Below the pieces are notes generated by a model. The model saw nothing but the letters and a program-made list of their open reading frames with translations. It did no database searches and was not told the DNA's origin. Both the position numbers and the translations under genes were made by a program. DNA of 34,807 nucleotides from Stentor coeruleus (Eukaryota > Ciliophora > Heterotrichea > Heterotrichida > Stentoridae), in NCBI GenBank assembly GCA_001970955.1, contig MPUH01000791.1, positions 1 through 34,807 of the forward strand, in the 5' to 3' direction. Shown here piece by piece: positions 7,644 to 17,265 of the stretch (position 1 is the first letter of the stretch; each line of letters opens with the position of its first letter).

Positions 7644-10600
7644 ATGCTGATTATTAAACTATACGCTTTGATCTTTTTAGTTTTAGCAAAAGAGCTTAGT
7701 ATTGAAATGATACCAAAGTCATGTTCTCCAGCATCACCAGTCAGAAACTCAGTAATGTCTGTAATTGGACAAACTCTGTTAATTTTTGGAGGTAAAGAGG
7801 ACTCAGACATCCTTCATAATACTTTGCATTCATACAACTTGACTGATAATGTTTGGAAAAAAATTACCCCAGTGAATACAGAAATACCTAGTAAAATATA
7901 TTTAGCTCCAAGATATAGCGCATCAAGTTTTATTCATAATGAAGAGTTCTGCGTTTATGGAGGAAATACTTTATTAGGACCAGCCCAAGATATCTGGTGT
8001 ATAAATCTAAAATCTTTTCAATGGCAAAATTTAGAAACTTCAGGGATAAAGCCACAGGGTATTTACCTTAATGGGTTTAAAGATTTTTACTTTAACAATA
8101 CACATTATTTTGCTATATACGGTGGATATCATAGCACTGGTTTAAACTCACATCTTTATTTGTAATATCAACTTAGCTTAAACTTAAATACAAGTGAATG
8201 GGAAGATAAAGGACAAGGACCTATAATATTATCATCATGTATTCTAGATTTTTACGACAATAATTTATATTTTTTTGGTCAAAAACTATGATAATTTTCA
8301 ATTATTTCAATACAATTTATCTACAGAAAATTGGGCGAATGTATCATGTTTAGGGATTTTTAAACCAAGAATATTTTCAGGAGGTGCGATTATTGACTCT
8401 TTTTTATATGTTTTTTATGGATTAAAAAGTGAAAAAAGCGCTTTAGAACAATCGGTTTATAGGGTAAAACTTAATTCCAATTGCTTTTGGGAAGAAGTTG
8501 AAAATCCTAATCATGCGAAATATGCAGTGCATAGTTTTGCTTTAGCGAGCGATGAAAAAAATGTTTATATTTTTGCTGGAAATAAACAAGATCGATTGAC
8601 AAACAGTCTTATAAAAATCCACATCGATACAAATCTAACTATTAACGAAATATTTTCACATTATGAATCCCCAGGAGATGTTATGGATGCAAGTTTAGAA
8701 TATCTTGCAGGTTCTTTATATCTATTCGGAGGAAGTTATAATACAAAAAAATCAAACAATCTCTGGAGTTTCAGTCTTTTAACTATGAAATGGGAAAAAA
8801 TTAGATACTTTGGAGATGCTCCATCACCAAGATCACATCATGCATCAGCTGTTGAAGGGGATATCATGGTCATATGGGGAGGTCAAGGCCAAGAAGATTA
8901 TTATAATGATGGTTTTTCTTTAGATATAAACACAATGAGCTGGAGTCTTCTTAATAGTGGAAAAACAATTCCTAATGCAAAAAGTTCTTGTTGTATTGCT
9001 ATAAATCTTCCTATAATTTATATATACGGAGGAGTTAAAGATGGGTTATATACAGGATCGTTTTGGATGTATGATATAAGGACTATGGAATATACTCAAG
9101 GTCCAGATAGTCTTGCAAAAAGAAATATAGGTGATGCAAAATGTTTTATAAGAAAAAAAAACTCAGAATCTTATTTATATACTGTATTTGGACAAAGTCA
9201 AGGAGATCGACCAGAAGGTATAGTACAAAGTTATTCTATAAATAAATCAAGATGGGCTTTAGAATTTGTCCCAGAGTCTTCAGAATATGAACGTACTGGA
9301 GCTTTGATTGTAATGTTAGAATCTCAAATTTATGTTATTGGAGGACATGCTTGGGCAACTAGATCATTTAAAGATATTATATCATTAAACTTCACTTCTA
9401 TGAAATATGATAAAATTGCTGAGGTTTCTTTAATGACTAGTCATAGCGCAAATGCATATTTTGGTTCTAAGATTTATGTTTATGGTGGAGGAAGTACTTT
9501 TCAATACAATTTTTATTTTAACAGGCCTAGTGATAGTTTTTTTTCTTTAGACCTTTTACAAATCTATGATGATAATTTTGGGCATGTTTGTACCCCAGGA
9601 ACTTTTTTAAATAATGGAAAATGTGAGCTTTGTCCACAAGGGACTTTTTCTAAAGATTTTGGGAGTAAAAAATGTGATCTATGTCCTGTTGGGACTTATA
9701 ATTCTAAATATGGGGCGAGTAACCCTTTGCAATGTCTTCCTTGTCCAGCTAAATATTTTAATGATATTCAAGGAGCTTATTCATGTAGAGACTGTCCTTC
9801 ATCTTACTTTTGCCCAGTTGGAACATATAATCCTATAATCTATGAATATAAAGATTCTTTCAAATCAATACAACCTGAAATTTTTCAAAGAAACACGAGT
9901 AAAGCTTTAGCTATGTCTTTAAGCGGACAAGTAATGGCTTTTTTTATATGCATAACATTGGTTTTCATTTTGTATTCTTATAGTAATACAAGAAGATACC
10001 TTTTTCTTTTTGATTTATACTCTGAGTTTCATAATTATGAAATAAACTGTCCTTTATATAAAAAACGTAATACTTATGGAACTATTTTTAGTATTTTTTT
10101 TGTTATCGGATCGATTTTTGTTTTTATACAAAGCATGGTAATTTATTATGGGGATAATATTGATCAAATAAAATCTTCATTACCTTTAGCTATTTTAGAA
10201 AGAGAAGTTGACGAATTTAGAGCTAATTTTACTATTGAAATGACTCTTATTAATTATGGAGGAAAATGTTCAAGTTTTGGAGAATGTGTTTCTATTAGTG
10301 TGATTCCTAGTAATTTAGAATATAATGATATTAAAATTACTTGTCAGAATACAGGGGAACAGGACTGTAATATTTTAACATATTGCCAACAGTGTACTTT
10401 GATTTCTAATGCAGTGATTAAATATAAAATACAAGAAATATATTCATACACATCAGCAATTCAAGTAAATTTTACATCCACATCTTCAATTCCTAATAAA
10501 ATCAGTAGCATTTTCATGAAAATTCTCCCTAAAGAAAACACAATCTTTCGTGGGTACTCCCCAACTGTATTTTCTTATGCCCTTACCCCATCATTATATA

Positions 10601-11025
10601 AATCAACAATTCTTAATGACCAATTTATAAACACTGGATATCATGTATCATCAGATTCTTTACCTGTAAGTGGAACATCATTTACCCCAAGTCAATTAGG
10701 TTTTACAGCAGATTTACTTATTGATGTTGAGCTTAAAAAAAGTATTAGTGGACTTTATACTGAAGTGTTTTCTATACAAAGTTCATTTAATGTTATTATA
10801 ACTTTACTTGGATCAATACCTGGTGTTATGTCATTAATGGGTTCATTTATGTCGATATTTGAAATTATTGGCTTTAATTTTGTAAAAAAACAAAATAAAA
10901 AGAAAAGCCTGCATAGTTTGAAAGCATTTAGGAAAACTTATAGAACATGTAATACTGGGGTTAAGGATGAGGATTTAATAGTGGATCTCAAAACTTCACG
11001 TTTAAAATTAATTTTTTTTGATTAG
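7644..11025 (+). CDS. Large kelch-repeat, cysteine-rich, multi-pass membrane protein (one 15-nt intron, one frameshift)
   Basis: About 1,120 residues once two breaks are bridged. The start at 7644 gives a signal peptide (MLIIKLYALIFLVLAKELS). About ten kelch-type blades follow (motifs such as YGG, FGG, WGG, IGG followed by W). Next comes a Cys-rich region of the GCC2/GCC3 (ephrin-receptor-like) type around 9585-9830, with CxxCPxGTxS and CPVGTY motifs, then hydrophobic segments near 9910-9980 and 10080-10150, an extracellular loop with paired Cys, and further hydrophobic helices near 10780-10880 before a basic tail. The first open stretch stops at TAA 8163-8165; removing the 15-nt intron 8162-8176 continues the frame as YFLNLNTSEWEDKG. 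The frame then breaks again at the A run 8281-8285; dropping one A joins FFGQ to NYDNFQLFQYNL, a standard kelch strand. It is a likely cell-surface or secretory-membrane protein of unknown ligand. Stop is TAG. Confidence 0.8.
8162..8176 (+). other. 15-nt spliceosomal intron in the kelch gene
   Basis: Sequence GTAATATCAACTTAG, with GT and AG ends, an in-frame TAA at its start, and a length of exactly 15 nt. Its removal preserves the frame and joins HLY to FLNLNTSEW within a kelch blade. Introns of 15-16 nt are known from heterotrich ciliates (Stentor, Blepharisma). Confidence 0.85.
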
Positions 11026-11083
11026 ATTTTTTTTACTAATAAATTTTATCGTAACTTTATAAATAATATAAGATAAGTCTAGA

Positions 11084-12262
11084 CTACATTAAGATAAAAT
11101 CGTTTTCTAAAACTAATTCCTGGGTTTCAGGCACATCTACAAAGCAATCTTTAAAAAGCATTAACCCATTAAGTAGCCCATCATTTGCCATAACATTTTT
11201 TTCAAACATATAAAATTCTTGAGCAGTTCTAAAATAAAACCCAAATGTCATCGAACTTTCAAGTTCTTTAAATTTAGTCAAAATCAAATCAGAGCAAAAA
11301 AAATCTTCTACAGGGAGTTTGAATTGTAACTTATTATTCAACTGTTTTACAATATGTGGATCTAAACAAATAACATTATCTCCATTATATCCGACAATAT
11401 AAAGTGCTGACCGTGGCCTTCCTCCAACAATTCCAACAGAAGGGCCAAGGCTTAAAAAAAGCTTTAAAACATCGTAAAATTTCCCTTCGAGTTTTTTATG
11501 TCCAAGCATAAGCGGAAAAAATATCAGAACTCCATTTTTCCATTCTTGGCTTTCTGTATTGTTTTCTCGGTCTGGGTTTTCAGTTTCATCCATTGCGAGC
11601 ATAAAAACTTGGTCTTTATAGATTGTGAAATCTGTGAAAAGGCAGCAACGAAACCCAGGTATTGGGTTGATTTCTGATAGTTTGACTATAGCTGAGCAAA
11701 CTTCAGCTGAACAAAACCAATCACCTGCTTGTTTATTAGTAGCACCAAGGTTGATAAGATTATGAATCGAATAAGGTGCTGATAAACTTTCTTCTACAAG
11801 ATGAAACAGTTCAATACTTGTTTCTTTATTTTTCTTGTAATGTTTTTTTAAGGTATTTAATAGAAGCATCTGTCCTGCACGAAGAGTACATCCCCATCCA
11901 GCATCAGAACTATAATATTTCTGCTTTTTTTTTGTCCGAAGTATTGGCAAGAAGTTGCTTCTGTATGTCACCCATAAAATGCTTTTAAATTTTTCAGCAA
12001 ATTCATTATAAGCTGATAAATTATGGATTGTTTTACCTGTAGCTGAGTAGATGTCAATATAATCGGAACCTAGATAATTCACTGGAGGTCTATTATTTTT
12101 CTCGCCAGGAATTTTTGTCTCATATATTTCTCCTAATAGCACAATAGGATTATCTGTGCCATATTCAAAAAGTTCTTCAATTCTCGAAGATTTGATATTG
12201 TACCTAACATAATTAGTGAACTTTTTAAGCCAGTTTGATTCCATAAACTTATTATTACACAT
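11084..12262 (-). CDS. ATG4: ATG4 autophagy cysteine protease (peptidase family C54)
   Basis: 392 residues from the ATG at 12262. ATG4 cleaves the C-terminus of ATG8 to expose its glycine and later removes ATG8 from lipid. The catalytic Cys is Cys125 in DAGWGCTLRAGQM (family DxGWGCMxRxxQ). The Asp-His pair is Asp301 and His303 in CLDPHIVKQ, preceded by the glycine-rich loop GPSVGIVGGRPRSALYIVG. Length matches the family (about 390-460). The frame stays open upstream to 12442, but that extension overlaps the end of EMG1 on the same strand and looks unlike ATG4, so the Met at 12262 (MCNNKF) is preferred; Met7 is a possible alternative. It starts 52 nt after the EMG1 stop and ends 58 nt from the convergent kelch gene. 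Stop is TAG. Confidence 0.92.
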   Translation of the reverse strand: MCNNKFMESNWLKKFTNYVRYNIKSSRIEELFEYGTDNPIVLLGEIYETKIPGEKNNRPPVNYLGSDYIDIYSATGKTIHNLSAYNEFAEKFKSILWVTYRSNFLPILRTKKKQKYYSSDAGWGCTLRAGQMLLLNTLKKHYKKNKETSIELFHLVEESLSAPYSIHNLINLGATNKQAGDWFCSAEVCSAIVKLSEINPIPGFRCCLFTDFTIYKDQVFMLAMDETENPDRENNTESQEWKNGVLIFFPLMLGHKKLEGKFYDVLKLFLSLGPSVGIVGGRPRSALYIVGYNGDNVICLDPHIVKQLNNKLQFKLPVEDFFCSDLILTKFKELESSMTFGFYFRTAQEFYMFEKNVMANDGLLNGLMLFKDCFVDVPETQELVLENDFILM

Positions 12263-12314
12263 TTTTTTGCGAATTTCAATTAGATCTAATATATTCCTAC
12301 TAACTTTTGTGTTT

Positions 12315-12998
12315 TTAGTTAACACCCCAAAGATTCTCAAATGCAGTTGTAACCCTAGAAACACAAGCAGCAGCTGAAAGATGATAACTAGAAATCGATA
12401 TACAAGTATCAATAAACTGAGCTTCTTTAGCTGGATGTCCATGGGCGCTCATGCCAATTACAAATACTGGGGTGATAGGTTCTTCATTTGGGTCTGTAGA
12501 TGTGAATTTTTTTTTAGGGTCGCTTACAAAGTCTGAAATTTTAACTAATGAGCTTTCTACTGATGTACCTATTTTATTACAGCCTATAGGCAAGTGATCT
12601 GTGACTGGATTTTTTATAACTTTCATTAAGACTTTGTTATTTTCAGCAGCTTTGATTTTTCTAGTATGAAGCAATTGGGTTAAAAGACCTGAAAAACGCT
12701 TGAAAGTTCGAGGAACCCTGAGCTCATTAGAAACTTTTATAAGAACGTTATTGTGCGTATGGATGTATAGTTGAACCTTCCCAGCTTTAGCTAATGGACT
12801 ATCGTAAAGTGCTAAAATGCTCTGGTGGAGAATGTCAGGTCTGTAATCTGCAGGATTGTTTCCAGCTTTGGAAATAATATGAGCGTGGTCATCAGAGTTC
12901 AATAAAACATACTCTCCTGACTTCCTTTGTTGGAAAGTCTCAAGTACACTAAATGGATCTTACGCTCCTTCGAACACAAATACCACTTTATTTTCCAT
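12315..12998 (-). CDS. EMG1: EMG1/NEP1 rRNA small-subunit pseudouridine methyltransferase (one 15-nt intron)
   Basis: 222 residues encoded by complement(12964-12998) joined to complement(12315-12948). EMG1 is a SPOUT-class enzyme that methylates N1 of a pseudouridine in 18S rRNA and is needed for 40S subunit assembly in the nucleolus. Family signatures are dense: RPDILHQSILALYDSPLAKAG, LRVPRTFKRFSGLLTQLLH, VIKNPVTDHLP, the SAM-binding knot PVFVIGMSAHG, and the C-terminal ISISSYHLSAAACVSRVTTAFENLWGV. Without the intron the first exon would end in a stop after VFVFEGA. With it, the N-terminus reads VFVFEGAVLETF...YVLLNSDDH, matching the family's VFVLExASLE...LLNCDxH. Stop is TAA. Confidence 0.93.
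12949..12963 (-). other. 15-nt spliceosomal intron in EMG1
   Basis: On the sense strand it reads GTAAGATCCATTTAG. It holds an in-frame TAA and sits between the second and third base of an Ala codon. Removal restores the conserved EMG1 N-terminus, so both the boundaries and the 15-nt length are well supported. Confidence 0.92.
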
Positions 12999-13093
12999 AT
13001 GATTTATTATTATGTGTATCATCTATTACTAACAGACACCTAAAAAAACTTATCATAAAAATCAAACCCATCTCACGCTAAATAATTATCTAA

Positions 13094-16000
13094 TTAGATG
13101 AAGATCTGGCTTATAATATTTGCAAGAATCATCGGAAACATCGTAATACACAAGAAAGCACAGCACACTATCAAAGCATAAATAATAATTTTTTGCTTCA
13201 ACTCAGGTCCAACCATCTGCGAAACCATCTTCATCGGATTCATAGTCAACTGCATACGTCCTTCAGGTGGGGGTAAATTTGGCTCAATATTAGGTTCACT
13301 TCTCCCTTCTCCATTATTACATGCTAGAGCTTTGATTTCAGGTAAAATCTCTACCGATATCATAACTTTTCCAACATCTTTTTCAATACCATTTTCATCT
13401 TTTGTTTTAAAATTAACAAAGAATTTCTCAGATTCTTTCCTTAAAGCTCTTTCTGAAATTTTTCCTGAAGTTCCATATTTCTTAACAATTTCTCCAGTTT
13501 CTAAAGCTTGATGAGTTAAAGATGTTAAATCTAAACATGTATCTCCAATAGCATCATTAGAACTAAGGATATCTCTATCCCATAAACTTAAATTTAAAAT
13601 ACATTTTGTTTCTTCACTAACAAGAATATCGAATTTCATTCTCCAATTCCATGATGCTTCTCCAGTAGCTCTATAATGAGTATCAGTTTCTTTTTTTTCT
13701 TCATTATTTAGTGATGCTATAACATAAAGGTCAGAAACTCCTTCAGAATCCATGTTTGGTACTTCTTCACATCGCCAAATTATAAGTCGAAGTTGGAATT
13801 TTTCAGGGGGTTTTGGGGTTAAGTCCCAAGGTAAGGGGACATTGTTAGATGGGTGGATTTCAACCCATAGTCTTAAAAAACCTTTTGGCTGCTTGCAGGA
13901 TTTTATTAGCAGTTTACGCACTTCGATTGGCTTTTCTACCATTTTGTTCCATGATTCGTTGAAAAATCGGTCTTCTAAGTCAATTTTTGTTGTCCCAATT
14001 TTTTCGTCGGAAAATAAGTCATCGAGGTCCCAGACTTGGATTTTTAATGTACTGTCTCCAGGGAAAGTTGTACTCAAATCAAAATATTTTAAGAATTTCG
14101 GATTTGAATTGTCCATAATAGCATTATCTCTATCAGATATTTTGATTTTACCAAGCTTAATTACTAAATAAGGGTCTGAAGGGCTATTAGGATCTTTTTG
14201 CTCAAGATTAATACCATTAATAATATAAACTCTTACAACACATTCAGTTTTTACTAAAAGTAATCTGGCAATTTGTTCAATATCTTCATTTTTTTCTTTA
14301 GTTCCATCTTTAAGATTGTTAATCCTTACTAAACCTTTAAAAGTCCCAGCTTCAGTTAATGTTGAAAATTCATTTTGACTTGTAGACTTTTTAGAAAAAA
14401 AACTTGTATTAACCCCTCGAATTTGACCTTTCCTTATTGGATAAGTCTCAAAAGGTGTTTCTCCAAATAAACTTGACCTTTCTAAAGCTGTATCAATAGC
14501 ATACCTATAATGTTTTTTTCCATCATTAGGTGTTCTATTATATCCAAGTGGAATAAAACTGCTTTCATTAATTTTAATTTCAATCGACTTTTTAGAGTTT
14601 TTTCCTATAGGTTTAAACTGTGGCATAATAACAGAAAGTCTTGAACTTTGAAGTTCTGATAAACTTAATGGCATAAACTCAGGAACAACTGAACGAGCAT
14701 TTCTATTTGGCTCAGGAACCACATCTGTTTTAGAATTCTGAGAAAGAAGTGGCTGGTCTTCATTCAAATTTCCTTCTTCAACTTGTAACTCTATAACATC
14801 AGGTATTTTACCAGCAGGTTCTATAAATGCTAATGGATTAAAATTATCAGATTGAGCTTCAACAATTTTTTTAATAAACCCATCTTTAGCTTTTTTCATA
14901 AAACTTTGTTGGGTAATTTTTTTAGAATAAACTCTATGAAGATTAAGTTGAAAAGTACCTAATATCGGTTGTGATTTTCCTGACATTAAAAAATCATAAA
15001 CAGTACAGGTTATATTTGGACAATAAAGAGGATCAATAGGGATTTTAGTTTTAAAAGATAAAACAGCACCAATGTTTGGATTTGGACCTTGGGCATTTGG
15101 TTGTGTTGAAAGTTCAGTTATAAGAGACTGTTCCCCAGGAAGTTGTATAGCTCCAACATCAATTTTTAAAAACGGTTTATTTACAGGAAGCCAGCCTAAG
15201 GCTGGCTTAAGATTTCTAAACCCTAAAGCATAAATGTCTATACTGACTTCAGTAAGTTCTGGCATGAAAAACCCAGGGACTTTACTATCTACAATCATAA
15301 AACTAATAAGAATTTCCCCTTCTTGAGTCTCGTCACTGCCTAAACTAAGTTTTTGCCACTCAGGCCTAGGACAATTTTCAGGATTTACAGCAACTGAAGC
15401 CATATTAATTGTACAGATACCCATAATATCATCATTACTACCAGCATCATAATCCCAAACCTGAATAATTATAGGAGGTGCAGTATCAATAGAACTAATA
15501 GATATATTCATACTAAAAGATTCATACCAAATAGGATTTAATATTCCTTCTTTTGCATTTCTATCAGTTTTACACTCTGAAGCTCCACATAATATTTTTA
15601 CATATGGATCTGCAAGTCCTGTTGGATCAGCTGCAGGAAGGTTTTTACATTGGTAAAGGTTACAAATAAGTTTTTTTGTACTTTTGCCAAGTGAACCTTC
15701 TAGTTTTGTTTCCCAGAATTTTTTATCATAACCCGGTGCAGATAAAGTGTCTACAAAAATTCTTAGTAAAACATAACCACCTTCCCATTGATTCTCAACA
15801 AGGCCGATTGAAAGATCTGGAGTTAGTTTTATCCATTTTTCTTTTGGTTTCGGGTCTTTAATTTCAGATTGTTTTATACGAGCAAAGCATATTGGTTTAT
15901 TATCATACATCAGATAAACAAATACATCAGGTAAAATCGACCCATCAGGAATACTTGCAACTTGTCTTTTTATGCTTTCATACCATTTGCAACACCCTTC

Positions 16001-17197
16001 TACAGCTTCAACACCTTTTGATTGGATTCTTATATTAGCAAAACGAATTAATAAAAAAAAATTCCCTGATTTTCTAGGAAGATTTACTGCTTCAAAGACT
16101 TGAGCGTTTATTTGATAATCAGTTTCAACTTCAAAAGTTTCTTGGACTATAGATTCGATTTCAGGGGTTCTTATCGACAAAACTTTTAGTGTAGCTTTTT
16201 CACTATCTCTTTTAAAAAGCCTTAAAAGAATCCTACCCCGCCAATGAGAAGCTAGTTTATCATTTGTATTCATCATTGTAGCAGCTTCATTTTCAACATT
16301 TTCAGGTGCACCAAAAATATTTGCCCATATAAAACTGCTGTTTGCTTCATCTTGAATCTTATCGAAGTTAAACGACAAGGAACCAATTAAGTCATCATCA
16401 CCTATAGTGTCATGATCCATAATAAGAATACTAACTTTATTTGAAATACAAGGTTGGCATACAGGAAGCCAAAGTTCTTGATACCACTCTGATGTCATTG
16501 TACCTTTATCAGCAGTCTCAGTTCTTGTCCTATTTTTTGCTGTAGCAAAACTAACTAAACAATAAGCATCACATGTTCCGCTTCCTGTATCCATCTTTGG
16601 TAGTCCTGTAGCTTTAATAATCTGAATTACTAATTGTAAAGATTTAACATTGACTTGTGGAGGAATCATCATAGTTTCTTCAGTTGTCTTAGCTGTTAAA
16701 TCTTCAGCTTTATCATCTTCATGTAAAATATTTACTCCTATTTTTACAAGTCCTCTTTGAATTGTCACATCTTCTGAATAAGGATTTGATAATATAATCC
16801 ATTGATGAAGAATAGAATGTTTAGGTTGGAAGTATATATATGTAAAATCAAGTTCATAAGACCCTATTAATGAGTCTTTTATGGTTTTTGAATCTTTGAC
16901 TTCTATTAAGATTTTTTCACTTTCTAAATCATTAATTGTACAATTTAATTTGGAGAAATAAAGATGCTCACACCAAATTGATGTGGCTCCTGAAGTCACA
17001 TCTTTTAGTTTTCGTGTGCATTTTGATTTACCAAAAGATTTTATTGAAATCACAGGATTGAAGTTCTTGTCACCTGAGGGTGGAAGGAGACCTTTAGACT
17101 CTTCAATGAAAATGTGAACTGTGTAGTCTCCTTTTTTAAACTTTTCTTCTCCTGGCTTTTCGTCAACTTTAGGCTGAAGTGCCTCCTTTTTTTCCAT
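13094..17197 (-). CDS. Ferlin family protein (multiple C2 domains, C-terminal tail anchor)
   Basis: 1,367 residues without an interrupting stop. Ferlins are tail-anchored, Ca2+-responsive proteins of vesicle fusion and membrane repair. C2-like units are seen at roughly residues 25-155, 185-320, 365-480, 505-640, 655-780, 985-1110 and 1155-1290. The fourth (CKNLPAADPTGLADPYVKI) and the sixth (VYIINGINLEQKDPN, then SDPYLVIKLGKIKISDRDN) keep typical Asp ligands. The sixth and seventh carry ferlin-specific wording: IGTTKIDLEDRF, then PWDLTPKPPEKFQLRLIIW, DTHYRATGEASWNWRMKF. A hydrophobic helix (about 1335-1360) ends the protein, giving a large cytosolic face. It is shorter than animal ferlins (about 2,000 aa), with no FerA/FerB or DysF region recognised. 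The start at 17197 opens with a charged Lys/Glu-rich leader. Stop is TAA. Confidence 0.88.
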   Translation of the reverse strand: MEKKEALQPKVDEKPGEEKFKKGDYTVHIFIEESKGLLPPSGDKNFNPVISIKSFGKSKCTRKLKDVTSGATSIWCEHLYFSKLNCTINDLESEKILIEVKDSKTIKDSLIGSYELDFTYIYFQPKHSILHQWIILSNPYSEDVTIQRGLVKIGVNILHEDDKAEDLTAKTTEETMMIPPQVNVKSLQLVIQIIKATGLPKMDTGSGTCDAYCLVSFATAKNRTRTETADKGTMTSEWYQELWLPVCQPCISNKVSILIMDHDTIGDDDLIGSLSFNFDKIQDEANSSFIWANIFGAPENVENEAATMMNTNDKLASHWRGRILLRLFKRDSEKATLKVLSIRTPEIESIVQETFEVETDYQINAQVFEAVNLPRKSGNFFLLIRFANIRIQSKGVEAVEGCCKWYESIKRQVASIPDGSILPDVFVYLMYDNKPICFARIKQSEIKDPKPKEKWIKLTPDLSIGLVENQWEGGYVLLRIFVDTLSAPGYDKKFWETKLEGSLGKSTKKLICNLYQCKNLPAADPTGLADPYVKILCGASECKTDRNAKEGILNPIWYESFSMNISISSIDTAPPIIIQVWDYDAGSNDDIMGICTINMASVAVNPENCPRPEWQKLSLGSDETQEGEILISFMIVDSKVPGFFMPELTEVSIDIYALGFRNLKPALGWLPVNKPFLKIDVGAIQLPGEQSLITELSTQPNAQGPNPNIGAVLSFKTKIPIDPLYCPNITCTVYDFLMSGKSQPILGTFQLNLHRVYSKKITQQSFMKKAKDGFIKKIVEAQSDNFNPLAFIEPAGKIPDVIELQVEEGNLNEDQPLLSQNSKTDVVPEPNRNARSVVPEFMPLSLSELQSSRLSVIMPQFKPIGKNSKKSIEIKINESSFIPLGYNRTPNDGKKHYRYAIDTALERSSLFGETPFETYPIRKGQIRGVNTSFFSKKSTSQNEFSTLTEAGTFKGLVRINNLKDGTKEKNEDIEQIARLLLVKTECVVRVYIINGINLEQKDPNSPSDPYLVIKLGKIKISDRDNAIMDNSNPKFLKYFDLSTTFPGDSTLKIQVWDLDDLFSDEKIGTTKIDLEDRFFNESWNKMVEKPIEVRKLLIKSCKQPKGFLRLWVEIHPSNNVPLPWDLTPKPPEKFQLRLIIWRCEEVPNMDSEGVSDLYVIASLNNEEKKETDTHYRATGEASWNWRMKFDILVSEETKCILNLSLWDRDILSSNDAIGDTCLDLTSLTHQALETGEIVKKYGTSGKISERALRKESEKFFVNFKTKDENGIEKDVGKVMISVEILPEIKALACNNGEGRSEPNIEPNLPPPEGRMQLTMNPMKMVSQMVGPELKQKIIIYALIVCCAFLCITMFPMILANIISQIFI

Positions 17198-17265
17198 ATT
17201 TATACCAATAATTTTTTTTGGCTAATAGAGAATTGGGAGTTTTTAAGTTTTTGAATAGTTTTTTA

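Noticed and set aside
12263..12442. 60-codon N-terminal extension of ATG4
   Set aside because: It overlaps the conserved end of EMG1 on the same strand in a different frame, and is hydrophobic shadow sequence unlike ATG4.
13752..14171. 139-codon plus-strand frame inside the ferlin gene
   Set aside because: It lies antisense to conserved C2 domains and has no family resemblance. Other long antisense frames in the cullin and CAP genes were dismissed likewise.
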